Source: Owenia fusiformis (lineage: Eukaryota; Annelida; Polychaeta; Sabellida; Oweniidae). Taken from it: a DNA stretch of 62,000 bases. Position numbers and translations under genes: made by a program. The notes below the pieces were generated by a model. The model saw only the letters and a program-made list of their open reading frames with translations. It made no database searches and was not told the DNA's origin. Location of the stretch: assembly GCA_903813345.2 (NCBI GenBank), contig CAIIXF020000010.1, positions 921,169-983,168 on the forward strand, given 5' to 3'. Below are positions 9,101 to 17,400 of this stretch, piece after piece (position 1 is the first letter of the stretch; every line of letters begins with the position of its first letter).

Positions 9101-11942
9101 TGTGCCAGTTCAATGAGGGTTTCACCTGGCAGACGTACCCGGTTTTGCAGCTTCTTAAGGTAGTACTCAAATGTATGCTGTAGAAAATTGTCACAATAGA
9201 TGGAGATGTTGCGAACAATTTTAGAATAATCCTGTCTATCTACGGAGTCCATAGCACAAAGTACAGAAAGTGCTCTGTCCCTTAAACATGATACGAGATA
9301 TGCAACTTTTGTATCGTTGTCCCATTTGAGGAATGATGATATGATGTCAAACTGGGTAACATAGTCCTCAAACGAATCAGTGCCATCATATGTGTTTAGT
9401 TTAATTGCTGGTTGAATAAGTCCACTTTCACTATTAGAGGCATTTGGAGAAAGATTTATACCCATTGTTGTGCTTTTGATTAAATTGTCTCAAATGTGTA
9501 CAATGATTGCTAAACTGACTAAGATAGAACTGGGGAAAATACAAGACTTACAATGTTGCAATTACATATGCTAAAAATAAAGAAAAATATACAAATTTCA
9601 CAAAAAGTACAAAACTGTGGGTCTTGATAGGGCAGAACCTAACAAAATCCCACCGCGCGCTGCCAACCAGTGTAACAACCGGGGTCACACTCGCCTAGCC
9701 TGACGTTACATAAAATAAGAGATGTTACAAATATACTTGAAATTTCTGTGGTAGCGTATATGTGGCCTTGACTAGGGAGTGTGTTGGTTGTTATGAATTT
9801 TAATCTGCTCTACTGACAACTAACTGTCACACCGATCTCAATAATAACATAAAATATGATTTGAATTAAAATATATATATTATGTAACCAACTAAAAGTA
9901 TGAAATATGTACAATGAGTTTTTACAATGAAACTAAGGTCTTTCAGATGGTATATCAAACAAGATACTGTAAATACCTAACAAAACAGTTTTCAATCTTA
10001 TTACCAATCTGACTTTATATAATACACACAACTACTACATGTAGATGCTCCACAACACTAGTGCCACCTTTTAACAAATATTCAAACTGATAAAAGTACA
10101 CACATGGCTATGAATATCTATCTTCCACTAAAACCTTGCAAAATTAGTATGCTACCCTAAGCTGGTAATATTCACAGAACAAAATGAGACATAATTCTAA
10201 ACATATCTGATTGGAATCAACGATAGCAAATGATGTAGAATCTAAAAGTTTGCGAAACTAGGTCACTTGACTTAGCCGTCTATCTCTGTTCAATACTAAC
10301 TTCCTTACCCTATTTAACTTGATCTATCTTATCCTAGGCCATTTACTGTTAACAGAATCATATCCTATCCTATCTTAGGACCTTAAGTCCTACATTTAAG
10401 ACGATTAAAATCCGCACAATATAAAAATGACAATCTCATAAATTCTCCATGTGCGCCTCTTAACGCTTTTATAAGACGTGCTCTGATTGGCTAATCTAAA
10501 CTAGGCTGAAGTTTTTGGCACCAAATTCAAAAGTTATAAAAAGTTTAAATGACCTTTAAACCTTACAATAAAGTGAAATACAAATATTTACATTAACAGC
10601 TATATGATATAATTAAACTGGGCATGAAATACAAAAAGTAACAACCCAGGGTTGTTACATACGCAACAAAGCAGCATAATATTCTCCATTCATTGTAGTA
10701 CCTCTTAGAAGGTAGTCTACTAAGATAGGACCTTCACAGTCCCAGAAAATGGTGGCCATCATCTTTTTGTTGGATGGGGTGGTGCGAAACTTCTTTGGGG
10801 GTGGGGACCCCATATGTTTCCATTGCATTGACTCATGTTTGGTTGAAGGCTCAAAATGACGCACCCATGTTTCATCACAAGTGACTATTCTCTCCATAAA
10901 ACCTTGTGGATCAGTGTTATACATGTCCAAAAGCTCTCTTGCAACAGCAACTCGTTTTGTTTTCATGTCCTCTGTGAGCAAACGGGGCACCCATCTTGAG
11001 CTTAACTTTTGCATGTGTAAATCTTCAAGAATTATTCTACAAACAGTTCCATATGATAATCCATTTTCTTCTACAAGTTCACGTATAGATTTCCGCCTAT
11101 CTTCCAATATTGTTCGATGTACAAGATCAACATTTCTATCTGAAGTGACATCTTTAGGTCTTCCAGAACGTGGTGCATCATCAATTGATTCCCGTCCACG
11201 TTTAAATTCAGCCACCCAAAATTTTACAGTAGAATAGGAGGGAGCACCTTCCCCATACACATCCTTAAGTCTATCGTAGATTTCCTGCCCTCCATTTTCT
11301 TCTTGAAACAGAAACTTTATCACAGCTCTATATTCAGTTTTCTCCATTGTGCAGCCACTGTGACCTGACCTCATTATGAATATTCTCAAAATGAGGCTGT
11401 GACCCCTAGAGGTTAATCATATGCATAAATTATGTTCATACATAAGCAACATTTGAACTGTGAAGAATGGTTGCTCTCAGACATCGGGAACTATGTTAGG
11501 CCGGAAACTTTTGGATCTTCCCTCGTATATATTAATTTGCAGGCCTCGTGCAGGAGCAGTGGGAGAGAGACTTTGGAGCCCAAAGGAGGTAAATGATAAA
11601 AATGCAGCTGCTCCAAGAATAGAAGAACACAGATGCAGAATGCTCAGGTAAAATCACAATACTTTTTATAATTTCAAATAGTTACATAGTATACAACATA
11701 ATAAAACATTTATATGCTCCACTGTCTACAATTTATAAACTATTTTAAATTTTATGTCTCAATGCACTTAAAGTTTCCTATACATTGTAAATGATTCGAT
11801 GAAAATCATTGAAACAAAACAGACACATTTTTCTATGAACTTAATGAACAACCTAGTATATTCCTCTTTTAGGAGAGGTCTTAATGTTGAACCAATCAAC
11901 GGACCCGGCTACTGCAAGTATGAGGCAAGACCCAACAATTAA
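138..11942 (+). CDS. HEXA/HEXB-like: beta-hexosaminidase alpha/beta-like (GH20), 5'-partial, 11 exons
   Basis: Lysosomal exo-glycosidase that removes terminal N-acetylhexosamine from glycolipids and glycans. Exons: 138-250, 594-704, 1277-1378, 1774-1882, 2343-2550, 3211-3297, 3855-3933, 4354-4525, 4760-4850, 11543-11647, 11873-11942. All junctions are GT-AG and phases agree, giving 414 codons and a stop. Seen motifs, in order: [29 protein letters not shown] (substrate Arg), [34 protein letters not shown] (catalytic Asp-Glu pair), [41 protein letters not shown], and a C-terminal Cys in GPGYCKYE. The signal peptide and N-terminal domain lie upstream of the window. The loop [14 protein letters not shown] resembles HEXA more than HEXB, and the Asn of WYLN is HEXA-like, but the next residue is Tyr rather than HEXA Arg, so the substrate class is uncertain. 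The 6.7 kb intron before the exon at 11543 holds nested transposons. Confidence 0.95.
1932..2217 (-). repeat. tRNA-derived SINE with flanking direct repeats
   Basis: On the minus strand 2128-2057 reads as a tRNA-like head: an A box (TAGCTCAGTCGGTAGAGCA) and a B box (GGTTCGATTCC). The anticodon arm does not pair well, so this is a tRNA-derived SINE head rather than a working tRNA. The body continues to lower coordinates. Similar sequence around TGTGCCACATGAT and ACATGATATCT occurs at 1932-1961 and 2191-2217, consistent with a decayed target-site duplication. It sits in an intron of the hexosaminidase gene, opposite in strand. Confidence 0.6.
2596..2798. mobile_element. MITE, family with CAGGCCCGTAGCC ends (copy 1)
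   Basis: A 203-bp element with perfect 16-bp terminal inverted repeats (CAGGCCCGTAGCCAGG / CCTGGCTACGGGCCTG), flanked by a 5-bp direct repeat CTTGC. There is no coding capacity. A second, more diverged copy lies at 32734-32943. It sits in a hexosaminidase intron. Confidence 0.85.
4641..4832 (+). repeat. 96-bp tandem duplication of a hexosaminidase exon start
   Basis: Two head-to-tail copies (4641-4736 and 4737-4832) each contain the polypyrimidine tract, the AG acceptor and the first 68-70 bases of the exon encoding [21 protein letters not shown]. The copies differ at one synonymous site (GCC/GCT) in the coding part and in their last bases. Only the second copy reaches the donor at 4851. Using the upstream acceptor (exon from 4664) would add exactly 96 nt, 32 codons, with no stop. 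Confidence 0.9.
4948..5127. mobile_element. pogo/Tigger-like MITE
   Basis: A 180-bp element whose left end begins CAGCAAAACTTGTGCAAGTG after TA and whose right end, reversed, begins CAGTAGAACCAGTCAAGTG. Both lead into GGAACACC. The interior repeats GGTGTTCCACTT-type words. Ends resemble the elements at 14630-14785 and 23885-24790. No transposase is present. Confidence 0.6.
5238..6412. mobile_element. foldback/TIR element with (CCGT)n tract, nested in the mariner
   Basis: Inserted in the mariner 3' untranslated part. The ends share GCTCACACAGT in inverted orientation (near 5240 and near 6408). After the left end comes a (CCGT)n simple repeat (about 5275-5325). Near the right end is a 204-bp tandem duplication (5931-6134 and 6135-6338) containing the repeated words TTGACCGTCAGTGACC and CAAGGTCAAAGGTCATC. 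No coding potential was seen. Element class is unknown. Confidence 0.6.
6426..6784 (-). CDS. mariner transposase, C-terminal part (separated by LTR element)
   Basis: About 119 codons ending at a stop at 6426-6428. Contains the second and third catalytic Asp: HQQDNAPVH and APSDYHLF, with 34 residues between the two Asp, the DD34D signature of mariner. The N-terminal part is at 10660-11347. The LTR element was inserted between codons, with a tacg target duplication. Without it the two parts read in one frame with no stop, so the transposase was probably intact when the LTR element landed. Confidence 0.9.
6789..7777 (-). repeat. 3' LTR of the gag-only element
   Basis: 989 bp; the left copy on the plus strand and the 3' LTR in element orientation. 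It shares its full length with 9671-10659. The adjacent purine-rich tract on the minus strand (about 7778-7795) is the expected plus-strand primer. Confidence 0.9.
8533..9465 (-). CDS. Gag-like protein of LTR retrotransposon, 310 aa
   Basis: A single open frame. The N-terminal two-thirds resembles Ty3/gypsy-type Gag: [20 protein letters not shown], then an alpha-helical region with [19 protein letters not shown]. Near the C terminus is one CCHC zinc knuckle of the form C-X2-C-X4-H-X4-C (starting CYNC, about residues 286-299), expected to bind nucleic acid. It begins about 200 bases inside the 5' LTR. No pol frame follows: about 750 bp between its stop and the 3' LTR hold no coding frame. The product would be the particle protein that packages the element RNA. 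Family assignment is by motif pattern only. Confidence 0.85.
   Translation of the reverse strand: MGINLSPNASNSESGLIQPAIKLNTYDGTDSFEDYVTQFDIISSFLKWDNDTKVAYLVSCLRDRALSVLCAMDSVDRQDYSKIVRNISIYCDNFLQHTFEYYLKKLQNRVRLPGETLIELAHDIKRLSRGAFGDNQYRDIIAVQTFIDAINDIDLSWSICSKNPENIEEALTTGLQYESHFIIKETMEQMPVISDSEIETEHSSQCNAAVSYKHMKNDNDKVQHVTRGRVNSKRNPPALNKAIKRTPSAKNEQSNIDDNRILHVPDYNVNCKDRSHSYKRKKHLCYNCASATHIYRNCPFKRVPVTSILT
9671..10659 (-). repeat. 5' LTR of the gag-only element
   Basis: 989 bp, same sequence as 6789-7777. In element orientation it carries a CCAAT box and TATA box (see separate entry). Its inner edge is one base from the primer-binding-like site (about 9648-9669), which resembles the 3' end of a leucine tRNA with a small insertion. 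Confidence 0.9.
10466..10490 (-). promoter_or_regulatory. LTR promoter: CCAAT box and TATA box
   Basis: On the minus strand GCCAATCAG (around 10486-10490) is followed 13 bases later by TATAAAAG (10473-10466), the layout of an RNA polymerase II core promoter. Transcription would start near 10440 and run through gag. The same pair is present in the other LTR. Confidence 0.6.
10660..11347 (-). CDS. mariner transposase, N-terminal part (split by LTR element)
   Basis: About 229 codons from the Met at 11347 (start [13 protein letters not shown]), which matches the usual mariner start; an in-frame Met at 11389 would add 14 residues. Contains the two HTH regions ([24 protein letters not shown]), the linker DAPRSGRP, and the first catalytic Asp in [13 protein letters not shown]. 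With the part at 6426-6784 the total is about 348 residues, the normal family size. The frame is cut by the LTR element after ALLR. Confidence 0.9.
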
Positions 11943-12166
11943 GATATCCATGATGTACAAACCAAGTGAAGTACATCTCAAGATAACAAGGACAAATATG
12001 TGTCATGAAACATAATTGGTTTATTGTGCAAATCCATATGGTATACCTTAGTATATAGATTGAATTTACACTAAGAAGCGTATGTATAAATGTAAGAAAT
12101 ATTGCACGTAAAACCTTTCAAAACAGACGTTTATACAATTTGTGATATTTTTTAAAATTATAAGTG

Positions 12167-12172
12167 AATAAA
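12167..12172 (+). terminator. poly(A) signal of the hexosaminidase gene
   Basis: AATAAA 225 bases after the stop codon at 11940-11942, followed by AT-rich sequence. The 3' UTR is therefore about 250 bases. Confidence 0.65.
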
Positions 12173-12397
12173 GAGTTACATAACATTTTGTATGCATATA
12201 TAATGTTTTTTAATATATATTATATAATATACATTATATACTTTACATAAATATGTATTATATAATATTCATATTATGTATTATACTTAAATACTCTTAC
12301 ATTCAGTAGTCAAATTGATGAATTGGAGAAACATGTTGGAAAAATAAATATGTTTTATGTTTATATTTTATGTTTTTTTCAATGTGTAATATTTATA

Positions 12398-12536
12398 GGA
12401 TATCCTATGATTTTGAGGAATATCATTTTTATCTACGAGGTGATATTGATATCTGCACAAGAGAGCGAAGCGAACAAGTAGATTAATATCACCGAGTAGA
12501 TTAAAATGATATTCTGATAAAAAATCATAGGATGTT
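12398..12536. repeat. foldback repeat
   Basis: Two imperfect inverted arms of about 50 bp (ATCCTATGATTTT, AATATCAT, ATCTAC and GGTGATATT occur in order on both arms) around a short loop with GAGCGAAGCGAAC. Not coding. It adjoins a second TIR element. Confidence 0.7.
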
Positions 12537-12539
12537 CTT

Positions 12540-12786
12540 ATTATCCTACACTTACAAGGATTGTACTGAATGCATAACATCATTGTAAAATGAATTTCAT
12601 GCCAAACAGACTGCATTTGGCGGGAAATCAACAATCAATATATCGTCACAATATCCTCCGCATATTGGGTTTTCCGGAGTATATCGTCACGATATCCTCC
12701 GCCCGGAGTATATCGTTACGATATCCTCCGGATATTCATTTTTCCTTCATGTTATTATACATTTAGTACACAAAGTGTAGGATAAT
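12540..12786. mobile_element. 247-bp TIR element with CGGAGTATATCG dyads
   Basis: Perfect 14-bp ends ATTATCCTACACTT / AAGTGTAGGATAAT. The interior has three successive dyads built on ATATCGTCACGATATCCTCCG-type words (about 12635-12735). A non-autonomous DNA transposon is the likely origin. Confidence 0.65.
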
Positions 12787-13911
12787 TATAAATCTCAGTA
12801 ATGTTAGACTAGTCCATGGTGATGGTCAGCATTCCTTGAAATATGTATTTTGATAAATATTAAAATATATTTTAAAATGTTCTAAGTCATATACCAGTAA
12901 ATACTGGAAATGCCTGTAAATACAGTTGCTTCAAGTAAATCAATGCTATAGCTAGAAAGTCTGAAGTAGATAAGAAAAATAGTGAAGCTAAAGAAATTAC
13001 TTGGATAGCATAGGGTGCAAAAGCATTAACAAATGCAACTAAAAGAAAACAATGCATTGACATTCCTTTCTAGAGAAAGATACCATGAAAGGTGTCATGG
13101 CCTCACAAAAGTTCAGCAGTTTTCAATGGTGTTTCTAATTTCCACTTTATCTTCATCAATCATATTCATATGTATGGAGTTGATTAAAGTAAATGGATAA
13201 TTATACATTACATGAAATCAACTGCAATTTTTAAAACTTTTAATATCTAATGATTAAAATGAAGATTATTTCTGTTTAAAATTGGCTGTATTATCTCCAC
13301 ATAGCTAGTTACAGTATGGGTCATTCAAAAATAACCGTTTTACTGCATTAGTCACGCTGTTGTACCAGACAGATCTCTGCCATATTATTTTGACCTAAGC
13401 TTTATAATTATCAACACAAGCATTATCTTGTTGCGATAGAAACATATTTTTTATTGAATACAATAAGAGTTGGATAAAATTACATTTTACATTTTGTTGT
13501 ATGTGTAACAGGGTCATCTTCATATTTTCTAATTCATAGTTTTATACATATTGTAGCTCTATTCAATCTGTCTTTAATACCTTTAATTCTGTGGTTTTCT
13601 AGTCCTTCATACATGTTTTATACTGTTCACTTGTTCTATTGTTCAAACCAGTTTTACATTTTTACATTTTCATATTATATCTTGCCATGCTGGGTATTTT
13701 GCACTGCCTTGTTTCCATATATGGAATATAATCACATGAGTTGGGGTGTTGGCCCAGCAAGTACACAGGTACACTGTAGTGAGTTCAGTTGGTCAGTTAC
13801 AGATGAATACTTGAAGTGGATATTTTGGATTATGTAGATATACTGTTTGATTGTTGGATATTGAAATAGAATTTTTAGACATTTTAATCATTTGTTGTTT
13901 ATTTAATTTGC
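12787..13911. other. intergenic, no gene seen
   Basis: AT-rich sequence between the hexosaminidase 3' end and the ZP gene 3' end. The longest open frames are short and have no recognisable motif. Confidence 0.5.
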
Positions 13912-13916
13912 CGCCC

Positions 13917-14112
13917 ACGGGCCTCCAATCGCCCATCTTACAAATGGTACTGCGGGTGGGGTGAGCATGAGCGACAGTGGGGTAGGCAAAAATAGCAGTG
14001 ACAGTGGAGTAGGCAATTTGACTGGTGCTTACTAGAATTTAAAAATAGACTGTATGCAATATAAGCAGTGACAGTGAAAAAACAACACGGGCCTCCAATC
14101 GCCCATCTTACA
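13917..14112. repeat. pair of 26-bp direct repeats
   Basis: The same 26 bases (ACGGGCCTCC...CATCTTACA) occur at 13917-13942 and 14087-14112. Between them are GCAGTGACAGTGGAGTAGGC-like words in partial tandem. Possibly the remains of a repeat insertion; function unknown. Confidence 0.6.
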
Positions 14113-14161
14113 TATGTAAAAGACCTGAGGTACAAATTACTCCGAATTTTTTTAATTTTGG

Positions 14162-14167
14162 TTTATT
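14162..14167 (-). terminator. candidate poly(A) signal of the ZP-domain gene
   Basis: AATAAA on the minus strand, about 240 bases downstream of the TAA at 14404-14406. It is the nearest canonical signal I found. Confidence 0.5.
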
Positions 14168-14403
14168 TTAGGATCAAAAAAGGGATCCAGCCCTTTTAAT
14201 ATTGTCAAGTGCAGTCTAGAAAAAGATTCACATTTGTTCATAAAGATGGCAGCTGATTAATGGCAGATGGCAATGATGATTTTGGCAGCAGATAACTGAG
14301 TTGTTTGTTTGGTTAAATGAGTGTTTAATGTACTTTAATCTGGCATTGTTTGCTGCCTGATGTCCTTCTAAGCTTGAACGCCGGTGAATGATGTTTGTAA
14401 CAT

Positions 14404-17400
14404 TTAGTGCAAGCCTCGGTTTTCGATGCCTTCCATTGGTCGTTCAAAGTTTCGCAATTTCACGAGCTGGTGTTGGGTCTTTCTTGTCTGAAAAATTGGT
14501 AAATTTCAGAGTAATAATTATATTATATTTGTTACAGAACTAGAATTAGTTTTACAGAACTATAATGATAGTAACGAAACCCGAGAGTGTAAAGAGCACG
14601 CTTTTCAATACCACAATCTATATACATTACAGTAAAACCTGTGTATATTGAACACTTTTTGCCGAGAAAAAATGTTCAGTGTTTGTAGGTGTTCACTACA
14701 GAGAGGGCCATTTATACAGAAGTTCGTGGAGTATATGCGGAGGGTGTCCACTAGAAAGAGGTGTTCACTAAGACAGGATTTACTGTTTATAATATAGTAC
14801 TTGTGCTACAGTTTTAGGCCATCATAAAAATCATGCCATTGTGAATGCCATCAGGAACAAGAGGCCAATATAAGGCCGGCTAGCGATAGACTCACGTCCC
14901 CGACCAGCACGAAGAACTTCTTACCTTGCACGCAAGAACCAATGAAATAGTAAACGTGACAAGGAACAGGAGTGCCAGAACCACTACCAGCACAATGAAG
15001 TTCGTCTGCTGCATGCATACGTTACCAACATTTTTGGACTCTGGAACAGATAGCACAGAATCCATATGAATGCAATGTTAATGCCAATATTTTTACAGAA
15101 GACGTTCAATTGAATATTGATTGTTTGATTGATAGTGGCTCAACTGAGCTTACAGCTCATTTCCTTATTATTATGTTATTGGATCAGGCCCATTTTGGGT
15201 CATACAGAAGCGGGACTATTATAACTGTGGGACCAACATTACGCTTATACGGAGAATCTAATTCTAGGGAAGGTTTCATTACCTTGATTCGGATCCACCA
15301 CACGTATGAAGGTAAGCAAGTCCTCTTGGCTCGAGTCACCGCTGTTGTAGGACGATGAACGTCTCAAGCGAGCTTTCCCCGTGCACGTGGCCTAGAAAAT
15401 CGAAGAAAAAGAGTAGAGACCCGAGAATAGAGAACACAATGGAATAGAACTGCTCATGATTAAGTCTACAGAGTTGGAGAAATTCGTCTAGCTAGCACAG
15501 TGGAAGAAAAGACCTACATGGAATGTAGAACTAGCCACGTAACATAATAAACCTCTGCACGTAGTCTATATAATCAAAGAAAACAGTACAATGCAATCTA
15601 ACTAATTTTTAAATCAAGCATATAACCTACATAATTGAAACAAGATGTGCAAGATGAGAGTCTGGTTCTCAAGAAAGTGATGCTTACCAGTTTACATTGA
15701 TCTGATCCATCACTTTTGCCACATATTCTCACTGAACAGAAAAACGTTACTCCATTACTAGAGTCTCCTGTTGTCTCACTGTTGCGCACCCTGAACGCTT
15801 TGAACTTCGCGATTACCTTATTGGCATCGTTCTTGAAGCCTGGGAAAACATTAGGTATATTTGGACAACTGAAAGTAAAACATACGTAGATGCATAGATA
15901 TAAATGTATTGCAGATGTTTTGCGAAATATGTTTAGAAAAAAAATACTGTATATTAGGGATAGTGAGTGTTGTGTGACCCTGGTGGAAATATTGAGCCAC
16001 AAATCAAATATTGAGACAAATCACACAATTTTAATAAACATGAAGTCTTACCCTTTGGTCAAAAGAGATACGGACTTCGCTCCATTTATGGCGTAGCACG
16101 TTTCTGGGAAGACATTGAAATCTGGAAAATAAAATTAAAATGCTTCAAAGGCCCGTTTATTTAGGTGAATAATCTCGGGTGCTTATAGTCTGCGCATACC
16201 CTCCTGAAATAGCTGTTCAAAAACTGTTGAATTCCCTCACATCCAATCATCCGCCTATTAATATTTTTAGTCTTGGAGCAAGCTTCACCCTATTAAGCCC
16301 ATGACTCAATCCTAGGCTATCACGCGATTATCATCTCAAGTTCTATGCCTGTCTAGAGATACCAGTGGAGAACAATCCCAGCCATATATCAAGGCGTTAT
16401 TTTCTGATTTTAAAAGATAAATCCCAGAGAAAAAACAGGCTCCATATGATTTAAGGTAAATTATTTTGATGTTTGTCGAAAATAAAAACAATATTGAAGT
16501 AAAATACCTGATGGGTCTGTTACTGTGATTTCAAGGGAAAGTTCAGTGTTAATCGTGACATCTTGGTCATTTACATTTTCTCCTTCTCTCGTGATTATCA
16601 TCGTGGCATTAGGTTCACCAAGTTTAACATCAACCTTATCAACCTTAGTTGCATTAACCGACCTGTAAAGAAGTACTTAAATTGTATGTCACAGATGTTT
16701 TAATATCTTCTAGTCCAATTTTTTGTTATTTTGTGAAGTGATGATTATTCACTGAATTTTCTCATGCTCAAGGCTTAAAAATAAAGAAAAATTAGATTAA
16801 CTTGTTTGTTACTACAATTTTCTTGTGTTATACATTTTCACATGGCTCTCCATTTTTTCATTGGCCGTTGTTACATTTACTCCTGATAGACGTGACGTTA
16901 TGTGGGGGAGGTCGAGAATTCAATGTAGTTGTTGAAAAGTAGGCTGATCTTACCCGTCAACTTTGGCGATTTCTGTTGTGACATTCTTCACAATTCCTCC
17001 ATCTTTGTTAGCCTCAGGTGCAGCACACGATATGTTAAATATAGATGTTTTGGTCCCATCGACAGTTATGAGATCTATGTTATCAACTTCTGTCACTTCA
17101 ATTTGGAAGGTACTACCCTGAATAAATAATTGCAATAATTCTTCATCAAATTTGAAGTTTCGTTTCTTGATTCATATTTATTGTGATTTATTGTGATTTC
17201 TTCCTGAGTGAAAGTCTTCTAAAATTCAAGCATTTCATGCACACAGCTATTACTGATCGCATTTTTGTGTTTATGTTTTAAAAAAATGATGAGGCATGAG
17301 CACCGAACTATAGATATTCTTTTTCAAATTTTTCATTCATAAAAGATAAAAAGATTATATCATAAAAATAATTTCGTGGTGTCATATTATTCAGTTGTGC

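Larger units (their letters stand above)
6789..10659 (-). mobile_element. gag-only LTR retrotransposon (TR-GAG-like, non-autonomous)
   Basis: Two 989-bp direct repeats (6789-7777 and 9671-10659) start TGTAACAACC and end GGGTTGTTACA, and look identical by eye. A 4-bp target duplication, tacg, is at 6785-6788 and 10660-10663. On the minus strand a primer-binding-like site beginning TGGTTGGCAGC lies one base inside the 5' LTR, and a purine tract (AAAGGAGGGGGCAG) abuts the 3' LTR. The internal part is only 1893 bp and encodes a Gag-like protein but no protease, RT, RNase H or integrase that I can see. It must rely on enzymes from a relative. Identical LTRs imply recent insertion. Confidence 0.9.
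5165..11525 (-). mobile_element. mariner transposon (DD34D), interrupted by two insertions
   Basis: The 38-bp terminal inverted repeats at 5165-5202 and 11488-11525 (outer bases CGAGGGAAGATCC) look identical and are flanked by TA target duplications at 5163-5164 and 11526-11527. Removing the LTR element (6789-10659 plus one TSD) and the foldback element (about 5238-6412) leaves about 1.3 kb, the usual mariner size. The right end is only 15 bases upstream of the acceptor AG of a hexosaminidase exon. The element is antisense to the host gene. Confidence 0.9.

Noticed and set aside
6789-10659. Endogenous retrovirus
   Set aside because: No envelope or pol gene is present; the Gag and the ends fit an LTR retrotransposon.
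10881-11237. Plus-strand 118-codon frame
   Set aside because: It is the reverse of the mariner transposase coding region.
15110-15358. Plus-strand 82-codon frame
   Set aside because: It is antisense to an exon of the ZP gene and has no motif.
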